This document shows, in pieces, positions 1 through 5,526 of a stretch of DNA of 5,526 nt. The stretch is taken from NCBI GenBank assembly GCA_023423015.1, contig JAFAGE010000057.1, forward strand, positions 1 to 5,526, read 5' to 3'. Source of the stretch: Bacteroidota bacterium. GTDB taxonomy: Bacteria > Bacteroidota > Bacteroidia > Chitinophagales > Chitinophagaceae. The notes under the pieces were generated by a model that searched no databases, was not told the DNA's origin, and was given only the letters and a program-made list of their open reading frames with translations. The position numbers and the translations under genes are program-made. Positions within the stretch are counted from its first letter, which is position 1; every line of letters starts with the position of its first letter.

Positions 1-555
1 TTCATTCTCCTCTCCCAGGAAGCTTTCTTCGTGTTTGCCGGTTGCTTCACGGCTTTTGCGGCTGAAATAGTTTGCGAGTCCCATCCCGAAATAGGGAGGT
101 AAAATGCCAAACATCCATTGGCAGAATGGGTTCCTGAATACTTTCTTCAGCATTTTATACCCTGTATCGCCGGGACCGAGGCCATCTCCGTGCCCGATCA
201 GGAACTTCTTTCCGCTGAATTCGAAGTTGCGAGGCTCGAAGTAGGTTTGAACATTCAGCTCTGCGGCGAGGTAATCCTTCATCCACATGTCGTGATTACC
301 TACAAAAAAGTGAATACTTATCCCTGAATCGGTGAGTTCGGCAAGTTTCCCGAGCAATCGTACATGTCCCTTCGGAACAACCTTGCGGTATTCGTACCAG
401 AAGTCGAACATGTCGCCCACGATAAATATAATAGAAGCATCGTGGCGTATTTCTTCAAGAAAAGCAACGATTTCCTTTTCGCGCTTCAGGCTTGCTGCAT
501 TGTCAGGTGCGCCAAGATGGAAATCGGATAGAAAGTAGATTTTAGGTGCAGCCAT
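1..555 (-). CDS. lpxH: UDP-2,3-diacylglucosamine diphosphatase LpxH, 3' end cut by window edge
   Basis: Calcineurin-like metallophosphoesterase that hydrolyses UDP-2,3-diacylglucosamine to lipid X, a step of lipid A synthesis at the cytoplasmic face of the inner membrane. The first 185 residues are visible with no stop. They begin MAAPKIYFLSDFHLGAP and carry the metal-binding blocks in the family order: DFHLG (D11, H13), GDMFDFW (D48), GNHD (N87, H88) and GHGDGLG (H122). The final GHTH-type block, expected roughly 20 to 30 residues further on, lies outside the window; family members are about 240 to 260 residues, so about a quarter is missing. The ATG at 555-553 is the start: it lies 10 bases after the LUD stop and leads straight into the first beta strand. 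Another ATG at 560-558 is out of frame. There is only a weak Shine-Dalgarno site. It is the last visible gene of the leftward operon. A related phosphoesterase such as a YbbF-type paralogue cannot be fully excluded. Confidence 0.9.
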   Translation of the reverse strand, partial: MAAPKIYFLSDFHLGAPDNAASLKREKEIVAFLEEIRHDASIIFIVGDMFDFWYEYRKVVPKGHVRLLGKLAELTDSGISIHFFVGNHDMWMKDYLAAELNVQTYFEPRNFEFSGKKFLIGHGDGLGPGDTGYKMLKKVFRNPFCQWMFGILPPYFGMGLANYFSRKSREATGKHEESFLGEENE

Positions 556-565
556 TTCATCTTCG

Positions 566-1225
566 TTAGTCTGGTGTGGAGGCCTCAGCAGGCGACTCTA
601 CAAGAAACACATAAACCTCGCGTGGTCCATGTACACCCACCACGAGCGTTTTTTCAATATCAGCCGTTCTGCTTGGTCCTGTTGCAAAGGTTATCAGCGA
701 CGGCATCCTGGCCCTGTATTTTTCACGAATTAACTGCAGTCCGTCTCTTACATCGTACACAAGCTGGTTTGTATATGCAATACATAAGTGAACAGGAGCA
801 TACACGCTCGTTGTTCTGCCCGATTGTTGAGCGCTGCTCATGATGATGCTGCCCGTGCGTGCAACCAAAGCTTCGCAGGTGGTTATCGACACGTCTGCCG
901 TATTCAGGTTGTCGTACGACGGTTGCTGCATAAACTCGAACGACAAACTGTTTTTCAATTCTTCTTTCCGATAAAATACTTTTTCCCATCGGTTGGTTAC
1001 AATGAGACCGGCAATTTGTTTGTTCAACTCCTCATTATTGGCGCAGTAAACGAATTTGCCCAGCAGCTTTGAAAATTGTTCAGCAAATTCCACCTCCAGT
1101 TCCTGCTTAGCCGGAACGTACAATGGAGAGTTTCCTTCGCTTGAGGGAAATGGAAGAGGCGTTGATTGTGTCAACGCCTTCCTTATTCTTTTGAGTATGT
1201 TTTCTTTTGATGTAGATACCTGCAT
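566..1225 (-). CDS. LUD domain (LutC/YkgG-like) protein
   Basis: Single-domain LUD protein of 219 residues. LutC, the best-known relative, works with the iron-sulfur proteins LutA and LutB in lactate oxidation; neither is encoded here, so the substrate of this stand-alone copy is unknown. Visible marks of the family are an N-terminal helix (about 4-20), the ITTCEALVARTGSI strand-turn (113-127), and the C-terminal signature GPSRTADIEKTLVVGVHGPRE (183-203) typical of the LutC/YkgG nucleotide-binding-like fold. No signal peptide or membrane segment is seen, so it is probably cytoplasmic. The ATG at 1225-1223 overlaps the ftsH TGA stop as TGATG, which suggests translational coupling. A GTG one codon upstream (1228) is possible and would add one residue. 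From memory, a LUD gene after ftsH is common in Bacteroidota, so its role is more likely general than tied to lactate. Family assignment is firm; function is open. Confidence 0.94.
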   Translation of the reverse strand: MQVSTSKENILKRIRKALTQSTPLPFPSSEGNSPLYVPAKQELEVEFAEQFSKLLGKFVYCANNEELNKQIAGLIVTNRWEKVFYRKEELKNSLSFEFMQQPSYDNLNTADVSITTCEALVARTGSIIMSSAQQSGRTTSVYAPVHLCIAYTNQLVYDVRDGLQLIREKYRARMPSLITFATGPSRTADIEKTLVVGVHGPREVYVFLVESPAEASTPD

Positions 1226-3303
1226 CACGCCTGGCTTGCCGGATGATTTGTGATATTACTGTCGTACGGGGGAACGCCTTCACTTATTGCGCCCTGGTGA
1301 TGTTCACTTTCATCGTCTACGTCGAGCGTTTTCGCTTCCTTGAACGGGCGTTTACCGATAAGCTTTTCAACGTCGCTCTGGAACAGAACTTCTTTCACCA
1401 GCAATTCTTCTGCAAGTTTTTCCACCTGTTCCCTTTTTTCGCTGAGCAGGGCTTTTGTTTTTTCGTAAGCCTCGTCTATCAGCTTTCTCACTTCCTGGTC
1501 AATCATTTTCGAAGTTTCTTCCGAATAAGGCTTAGTAAACGAATTTTCGCTTGCAGGATCATAATAACTGATGTTACCAACTCTCGCGTTCATACCATAT
1601 ACAGTTACCATGGCATATGCAGTACGGGTAATCTGTTGAAGGTCGTTCTGTGCACCGGTCGAGATCTTACCGAAGAAAATCTCTTCGCTGGCTCGTCCGC
1701 CGAGCGTCATGCAAATCTGGTCCATCAACTGGTCAGTGTCGTAGAGATACTGCTCGCGTGGTGTATACTGTGCGTATCCCAACGCTGCAACTCCTCTCGG
1801 AACAATGGTTACTTTGAGTAACGGATATGCATGTTCGAGGAACCATCCGCATATTGCGTGTCCGGCCTCGTGATAAGCGATGATCTTCTTCTCTTCGGGA
1901 GAAATGATCTTGTTTTTCTTTTCCAATCCACCGATCACACGGTCTACGGCATCCTGGAAATCTTCCATTTCAACATGCTCCTTGTTTTTACGTGCAGCGA
2001 TAAGTGCGGCTTCGTTACAAACGTTGGCAATGTCGGCACCTGCAAAACCCGGAGTTTGTTCGGCAAGTTTGTGAATGTCCACCTTCGTAGAGATCTTGAT
2101 AGGTTTCAGGTGAACTTTAAATATATGTTCCCTTCCTTTCAGGTCGGGCTTATCAATTGAAATCTGCCTGTCGAAACGGCCCGGCCTCAACAGCGCGCTG
2201 TCCAATACGTCGGGACGGTTGGTTGCTGCCAGTACGATGATTCCGCTTTCGCCGCTGAATCCATCCATTTCTACAAGAAGCTGGTTCAGCGTGCTTTCAC
2301 GTTCATCATTACTCATGATGGCGTTTTTACCACGTGCACGTCCTATCGCATCAATTTCATCGATGAATATGATACAGGGCGCTTTTTCGCGTGCCTGTTT
2401 AAACAGGTCACGAACACGGCTCGCACCTACACCCACGAACAGTTCCACGAAATCGGAACCCGACATCGAGAAGAAGGGCACCTGTGCTTCGCCGGCCATT
2501 GCCTTTGCAAGCAGGGTTTTACCTGTACCCGGAGGGCCAACCAGTAATGCACCCTTTGGAATTTTACCACCAAGTGCAGTGTATTTCTTGGGATTTTTGA
2601 GGAAGTCTACAATTTCCATCACTTCCACTTTCGCTTCGTCCAGGCCTGCTACATCCGAGAATGTAATGCTCACCTTCGTGCCTTTATCGAACAGCGTGGC
2701 GCGTGATTTACCAATATTGAAAATTCCACCCGGACCGCTACCTCCTGCAGCTCCGCCACCCATTTTACGCATCAGCATAATCCAGATGAGAACTATAACA
2801 AGAAGTGGTAACAGGAAGTTCAGTAATGGACCGAACCATTCTCCTTCCTGCGTGGGTGAATAGGGTACTTCGATACTGGGGTCTTTTTCAAAAAGTGCGG
2901 TTAACCTTTTTTCAAATTCATCTGCTTTGGTTACCCTGAATTCAAAGTGTGGTCCTTCCGGTTTTACAGTAGGCCATCCTTTGCTTAGCTTTTCCTGGAA
3001 ATAAGGTTCCTTCAAACTTTCGGGTTTGATGTACACTCTAACCAGGTTCTTATTAGTAACTATAACCAGTTTCTGAACATCGTGGGTTTCCAGCATTTTT
3101 TCGCGAAACTCCTGCTCCGATTCGAGCGGCTTCGCGTCTGGGGTAAAGGACCCGAAAAACTGGAAGCCTACGAGTACCGCAAAAATGATAGCCCAAATCC
3201 AGTAGATATTGAATTTTGGCCCCTTGCGCGGCGTGTTGTTGTCATCTTTTGGACGCAACCTCGAAAAGCCCCTGTCGTTCTGCCTTTGATCGTCTTGTGC
3301 CAT
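1225..3303 (-). CDS. ftsH: ATP-dependent zinc metalloprotease FtsH
   Basis: Membrane-anchored AAA+ protease, a hexamer that extracts and degrades damaged membrane proteins and some short-lived cytoplasmic regulators. The 692 residues contain in order: a charged cytoplasmic N-terminus (1-30), TM1 (about 31-51), a periplasmic domain (about 52-156), TM2 (about 157-178), a Gly-rich linker (182-193), the AAA module with Walker A GPPGTGKT (256-263), pore motif FVG (289-291), Walker B IIFIDEID (311-318; D315, E316) and second region of homology with arginine fingers R373 and R376, then the M41 peptidase with HEAGH (H478, E479, H482) and the third zinc ligand D554 in AQNDLQQ. All key residues are intact. 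A hydrophilic tail (about 655-692) makes it somewhat longer than the E. coli protein (644). The ATG at 3303 is preceded by a strong AAGGAGA site. It sits 70 bases after rsfS and its stop overlaps the LUD start. Confidence 0.99.
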   Translation of the reverse strand: MAQDDQRQNDRGFSRLRPKDDNNTPRKGPKFNIYWIWAIIFAVLVGFQFFGSFTPDAKPLESEQEFREKMLETHDVQKLVIVTNKNLVRVYIKPESLKEPYFQEKLSKGWPTVKPEGPHFEFRVTKADEFEKRLTALFEKDPSIEVPYSPTQEGEWFGPLLNFLLPLLVIVLIWIMLMRKMGGGAAGGSGPGGIFNIGKSRATLFDKGTKVSITFSDVAGLDEAKVEVMEIVDFLKNPKKYTALGGKIPKGALLVGPPGTGKTLLAKAMAGEAQVPFFSMSGSDFVELFVGVGASRVRDLFKQAREKAPCIIFIDEIDAIGRARGKNAIMSNDERESTLNQLLVEMDGFSGESGIIVLAATNRPDVLDSALLRPGRFDRQISIDKPDLKGREHIFKVHLKPIKISTKVDIHKLAEQTPGFAGADIANVCNEAALIAARKNKEHVEMEDFQDAVDRVIGGLEKKNKIISPEEKKIIAYHEAGHAICGWFLEHAYPLLKVTIVPRGVAALGYAQYTPREQYLYDTDQLMDQICMTLGGRASEEIFFGKISTGAQNDLQQITRTAYAMVTVYGMNARVGNISYYDPASENSFTKPYSEETSKMIDQEVRKLIDEAYEKTKALLSEKREQVEKLAEELLVKEVLFQSDVEKLIGKRPFKEAKTLDVDDESEHHQGAISEGVPPYDSNITNHPASQA

Positions 3304-3314
3304 ATTATATTGAA

Positions 3315-3321
3315 TCTCCTT
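3315..3321 (-). promoter_or_regulatory. Shine-Dalgarno site of ftsH
   Basis: On the minus strand AAGGAGA lies 11 bases before the ftsH ATG, in the 70-base gap after rsfS. It is a near-perfect match to the 16S rRNA tail and by far the strongest such site in the window. Bacteroidota genes usually have weak or no such sites, and the neighbouring lpxH, LUD, rsfS and birA starts show none this good. The spacing is slightly longer than the usual 5 to 9 bases. It supports the chosen ftsH start and suggests that ftsH is translated independently of rsfS. Confidence 0.65.
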
Positions 3322-3373
3322 AGCTTAAATTTTGCTGTGTATAAATGTGCGTGTCTCTAACTTAACAAATGGA

Positions 3374-3781
3374 TTATGCATTGTGTTCTTCACCTTCTGC
3401 ATCGCTCCACATTTCTTCGAGCCGGTAGAACTTACGGGTTTCGGGTTGCATTACATGAACAACCACGTTAACGTAATCAATAAGCACCCATTGGCCGCTA
3501 TGCTGGCCTTCGCTACGATATGGTACTTCCTGAAGACTTTCTTTCGTATGGTGTTCAACAAAATCGGCAATTGCTTTTACCTGGGTAGTGCTTCCTGCTT
3601 CGCAGATTATAAAGAAATCAGCTACGGCTTCGGGTATTTTTCGCAGATCGAGTGAGATGATATTTTCCCCCTTTTTTTCCTGGATCGCGTTTATGATGGA
3701 TTTAAATAACTTCGAATTCTTCGTTAACCTTCCCGCACCGGAACGTTTACGCCGAGTAGTTAAGATTGACAATTGTTCCAA
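3374..3781 (-). CDS. rsfS: Ribosomal silencing factor RsfS (Iojap/DUF143 family), TTG start
   Basis: Small protein that binds ribosomal protein uL14 on the large subunit and blocks joining with the small subunit, lowering translation in stationary phase or starvation. The 135 residues include a basic, variable N-terminus (1-25, rich in R and K), the conserved block ADFFIICEAGSTTQVKAIAD (54-73), GQWVLIDYVNVVVHVM (96-111, with D102 and H109) and the terminal R-FYRLEEMW-DA signature (116-128). The length fits the family. No ATG is usable: the frame opens after a TGA at 3787-3785 and the first plausible start is TTG at 3781 (a second TTG lies at 3772). An in-frame ATG at 3793 is followed by ATC and that TGA. 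The start is therefore uncertain although the protein identity is not. It appears to be the first gene of the rsfS-ftsH-LUD-lpxH operon and is divergent from birA. Confidence 0.95.
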   Translation of the reverse strand: MEQLSILTTRRKRSGAGRLTKNSKLFKSIINAIQEKKGENIISLDLRKIPEAVADFFIICEAGSTTQVKAIADFVEHHTKESLQEVPYRSEGQHSGQWVLIDYVNVVVHVMQPETRKFYRLEEMWSDAEGEEHNA

Positions 3782-3808
3782 TAATCAGATCATTTTTTTG
3801 TGAATGAA

Positions 3809-3816
3809 TATATTTG
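3809..3816 (+). promoter_or_regulatory. Possible Bacteroidota -7 promoter box for birA
   Basis: TATATTTG matches the Bacteroidota TAnnTTTG box exactly and points toward birA. Transcription would start near 3822, about 22 bases before the TTG at 3844. No TTG is found at the expected -33 distance; the region there is a T-run. If this box is real, the alternative birA starts at TTG 3814 or ATG 3804 would lie upstream of the transcript and could not be used. Confidence 0.35.
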
Positions 3817-3830
3817 GGGGTCATAATTCT

Positions 3831-3838
3831 CAAAAATA
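3831..3838 (-). promoter_or_regulatory. Possible Bacteroidota -7 promoter box for the rsfS operon
   Basis: Read on the minus strand this is TATTTTTG, an exact match to the TAnnTTTG box used by the Bacteroidota primary sigma factor. It would place the start of transcription near 3825, about 44 bases before the TTG start of rsfS. A TTTG lies upstream, but only 14 bases away (expected about 17 to 23), so the -33 element is poor. The motif is short and AT-rich and could occur by chance. Confidence 0.35.
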
Positions 3839-3843
3839 GGAAT

Positions 3844-4632
3844 TTGTTTGCACAAACCCTGCCGCTCACGACCCCTTCAGGACCATTTATTATACTCTCA
3901 AGAGTAGACAGCTCCAACAACTATGCCATGGCAAAATTGCATGAAGGCCTGCTCGTCAGCGGAACTTCATTACTTGCCCTCGAACAAACCTCAGGAAAAG
4001 GCCAGCGCGGGCGAAAATGGATTTCCGCTCCTGCTGAAAACATCACCATCAGCTTCGTCTACTCCCTTCCACACTCGTTTTCAGCCGACGCTCAGAACAA
4101 AATACAACGTTTTCCGTTTCTCCTGTCTTCCTGCATTGCTCTTAGCTGTTATGATTTTATTAAAGCTTTGGGAGTGCCTGACATAAAGATCAAGTGGCCG
4201 AACGACCTCTACATTCGTGACAGAAAGGCAGGTGGAATTCTGATCGAGAACCTCTTTCGCGGAAGTGATTGGATGTGGACGGTGGCGGGTGTTGGAATTA
4301 ACCTGAACCAGCAACATTTTCCGGGTATGGAAAACCGCGCAACTTCTATTGGAATAGCTACGGGATTACATTACGATACGGTGGCCGAAGCCAAAAAGCT
4401 TGGTGATGCAGTTCATGCAAGAATGCAGTGGCTTGAGCATGCAGCTGCCGCAGAAATTTTACAAGAATTCAATAGCCAGCTTTACAGGAAGAATGAAGAA
4501 GTAAGGCTGAGGAAGGAGAATGCCGTATTTAGTACCACAATTCAGCATGTGGACCTGGAAGGAAAGCTACACACGGCAGATGTGATCGATCGTGTGTTCG
4601 CTGTTGGAGATGCAGAGTTCGTTAACGAATAA
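3844..4632 (+). CDS. birA: Biotin--[acetyl-CoA-carboxylase] ligase (monofunctional BirA)
   Basis: Activates biotin with ATP to biotinoyl-AMP and transfers it to a lysine of biotin carboxyl carrier proteins such as that of acetyl-CoA carboxylase; cytoplasmic. With the TTG at 3844 as start it has 262 residues: VDSSNNYAM (21-29, the substrate-contact motif of the family), the biotinoyl-AMP loop GKGQRGRKW (51-59), KWPND (117-121), K128 in RKAGGILIE (the catalytic-site lysine), and a small C-terminal SH3-like domain ending FAVGDAEFVNE. There is no N-terminal winged-helix domain, so this is the monofunctional class and not a biotin-operon repressor. The start is unsure: no in-frame ATG exists before codon 29, which is inside the catalytic domain. 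TTG at 3814 would add ten residues. It is divergent from rsfS and its 3' end overlaps the convergent gene by 11 bases. Confidence 0.94.
   Translation: MFAQTLPLTTPSGPFIILSRVDSSNNYAMAKLHEGLLVSGTSLLALEQTSGKGQRGRKWISAPAENITISFVYSLPHSFSADAQNKIQRFPFLLSSCIALSCYDFIKALGVPDIKIKWPNDLYIRDRKAGGILIENLFRGSDWMWTVAGVGINLNQQHFPGMENRATSIGIATGLHYDTVAEAKKLGDAVHARMQWLEHAAAAEILQEFNSQLYRKNEEVRLRKENAVFSTTIQHVDLEGKLHTADVIDRVFAVGDAEFVNE
4618..4629. repeat. 12-base perfect palindrome over the convergent stop codons
   Basis: TTCGTTAACGAA equals its own reverse complement. It contains the stop of the minus-strand gene (4624-4622) and ends one base before the TAA of birA (4630-4632). It has no loop and no following T-run, so it does not look like a normal intrinsic terminator. 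It may simply follow from the two coding ends sharing the same bases. Confidence 0.6.
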
Positions 4633-5526
4633 ACCTGCGCCTGAGAACCGAAACATTGCCTGCTTCATCTTCGGCAGTAATTTCCAGCACATGAGATCCC
4701 GGTAAACACTTTTCGTCGAAAGTGTAAATGAAAGTTCGGCCCTTGTCGTTTGTGAACCGGAGCCATTTTCCATCAAGTTCGGCACGCACGTTTTTGACGC
4801 CCGGTAAATTATCACTCACCGTAAATGTGATTCTTCCGGATTTCGACACGTTGGCGCCTTCTGCAAACGATGGAGTGATCACGGGCTTGGTTGTGTCGCG
4901 CACCAGGTGAAATGTTCCAAAGTCGCGGAAACGCGCAGAGGCCCATTCACCCTGCCATTGCACCTTTTGTACGGCAGATTTTCCACCGCTTCTCCACTGC
5001 ATCACGGTTTTATCGCGGTATGCAGGCAGAAAGGTCACATCGGGTTTGATGCGTACAAGCATCGAGTCGTGCATGGGAATATAACTCGCACCAATAATGT
5101 GCACGTCGCTCACCACATCGGTGCTCGACGAGGCCGTGATATCGTAGCGAACGTGCACTGAATCGTACAGGCACCTTTCGCCGATGTAGAATTCGCAATT
5201 TTCTGTTTCGAGGCCGTCGAGCATGAACGGATAAAATTTATGTCCATTTACCGGGATGGCCGCAGGCAGTTTGGGATCGAATTGGATCATGGTTTTAACC
5301 CTGCAGGCATTGCCCTCGGTATCAGCAACCACTATTTCAATCTCGCGTGGAAGGCCGTCGCTGATATCGATAACACCTTTGCCATTACCGGCTGAATAAA
5401 TCGAATTCATGTATCCTGGCAATTCCGACAGATGTTGCAGGTATGAACCGGCAGTTGCACGATAACGATAGTCGATATGAGCATTAAGGTAACGGGTGTC
5501 GTTGTAGCTGATGTTGTCGATCTTAA
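4622..5526 (-). CDS. C-terminal part of a probable M23-family peptidase-like envelope protein, 5' end cut by window edge
   Basis: The last 300 residues and the TAA stop are visible; the reading frame is open to the right edge, beginning KIDNISYNDTRYLNAHIDYR. From memory this stretch, followed by YLQHLSELPGY, resembles the region after the LytM/M23 domain in Bacteroidota M23 metallopeptidases of about 550 residues, which act on cell-wall peptides outside the cytoplasm. The peptidase domain itself, with its HxH zinc motif, is not in the window, so activity cannot be judged. What is seen is beta-rich: a module with GVIDISDG...IVVADTEGN (about 50-75), a middle domain, and a C-terminal Ig-like domain from DTTKPVITP to the end (about 210-300) with TVSDNLPGVKNVRAELDGKWL and HVLEITAEDEAGN. 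Such Ig-like ends usually serve binding or spacing in the envelope. Internal TTG or ATG codons near 5422 and 5410 are not the true start. Another envelope protein with the same fold is the main alternative. Confidence 0.8.
   Translation of the reverse strand, partial: KIDNISYNDTRYLNAHIDYRYRATAGSYLQHLSELPGYMNSIYSAGNGKGVIDISDGLPREIEIVVADTEGNACRVKTMIQFDPKLPAAIPVNGHKFYPFMLDGLETENCEFYIGERCLYDSVHVRYDITASSSTDVVSDVHIIGASYIPMHDSMLVRIKPDVTFLPAYRDKTVMQWRSGGKSAVQKVQWQGEWASARFRDFGTFHLVRDTTKPVITPSFAEGANVSKSGRITFTVSDNLPGVKNVRAELDGKWLRFTNDKGRTFIYTFDEKCLPGSHVLEITAEDEAGNVSVLRRRFIR

Noticed and set aside
118..538. Two plus-strand open frames near the left edge.
   Set aside because: Both are antisense to lpxH, whose metal-binding motifs are all in frame on the minus strand.
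540..560. ATG at 560-558 as the lpxH start.
   Set aside because: It is out of frame with the phosphoesterase motifs; the ATG at 555-553 is in frame.
1243..1821. Open frame of 192 codons on the plus strand opposite the ftsH peptidase domain.
   Set aside because: Phe/Cys-rich translation with no motifs, fully covered by ftsH on the other strand.
2219..2863. Long open frame of 214 codons on the plus strand inside ftsH.
   Set aside because: It is antisense to the AAA domain of a clearly intact ftsH, rich in Ser/Pro/Arg with no recognisable family; a codon-bias shadow.
3304..3373. Possible promoter for ftsH in the gap after rsfS (TTTG followed about 22 bases later by TATACACA).
   Set aside because: The downstream element does not match TAnnTTTG; the gap is explained by an operon with a strong ribosome binding site.
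3846..3857. Inverted repeat GTTTG-CA-CAAAC near the birA start, considered as an operator.
   Set aside because: Short arms of five bases, inside coding sequence under either birA start, and this BirA lacks a DNA-binding domain; no resemblance to a known biotin operator.
4622..5422. A complete 266-residue minus-strand gene starting at TTG 5422.
   Set aside because: The frame stays open and family-like (YLNAHIDYR, YLQHLSEL) to the window edge, so the apparent start is internal.

Overview
The window looks like a piece of a Bacteroidota chromosome, probably from the Chitinophagaceae/Sphingobacteriales side. The reasons are the protein types (FtsH with a short hydrophilic N-terminus and a Gly-rich linker, a biotin ligase without an HTH domain that ends in a 'FAVGDAEF'-like tail, an M23-type protein with Ig-like C-terminal domains), the gene order rsfS-ftsH-LUD, mostly weak Shine-Dalgarno sites, and possible TAnnTTTG promoter boxes. 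No tRNA, rRNA, insertion sequence or CRISPR array was seen, and there is no gene-free stretch longer than about 75 bases. Family names come from recognising motifs by eye; no database was searched.

Layout. From about 3781 down to position 1, four genes run leftward on the minus strand and look like one operon: rsfS (ribosomal silencing factor), ftsH (membrane AAA+ zinc protease), a LUD/LutC-like gene of unknown role, and lpxH (lipid A synthesis, cut by the left edge). The ftsH stop and the LUD start overlap (TGATG), and only 10 bases separate LUD from lpxH. On the plus strand, birA (biotin-protein ligase) diverges from rsfS across about 60 bases. On the right, a minus-strand gene runs in from beyond the window and ends tail-to-tail with birA, the two coding regions overlapping by 11 bases. 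It is the C-terminal part of a probable M23-family peptidase-like envelope protein.

Function. The leftward cluster is housekeeping: control of ribosome assembly under starvation (RsfS), membrane protein quality control (FtsH) and lipid A synthesis (LpxH). FtsH controls lipid A output in E. coli by degrading LpxC, so ftsH next to lpxH is suggestive, but this link is inference. The region is mostly ordinary core genome; I found no convincing undescribed system. The oddest spot is the rsfS/birA intergenic region. Neither gene has a usable in-frame ATG. There are two opposed TAnnTTTG motifs, an in-frame ATG-ATC-TGA before rsfS, and a G5 run whose length decides whether birA has an ATG start.
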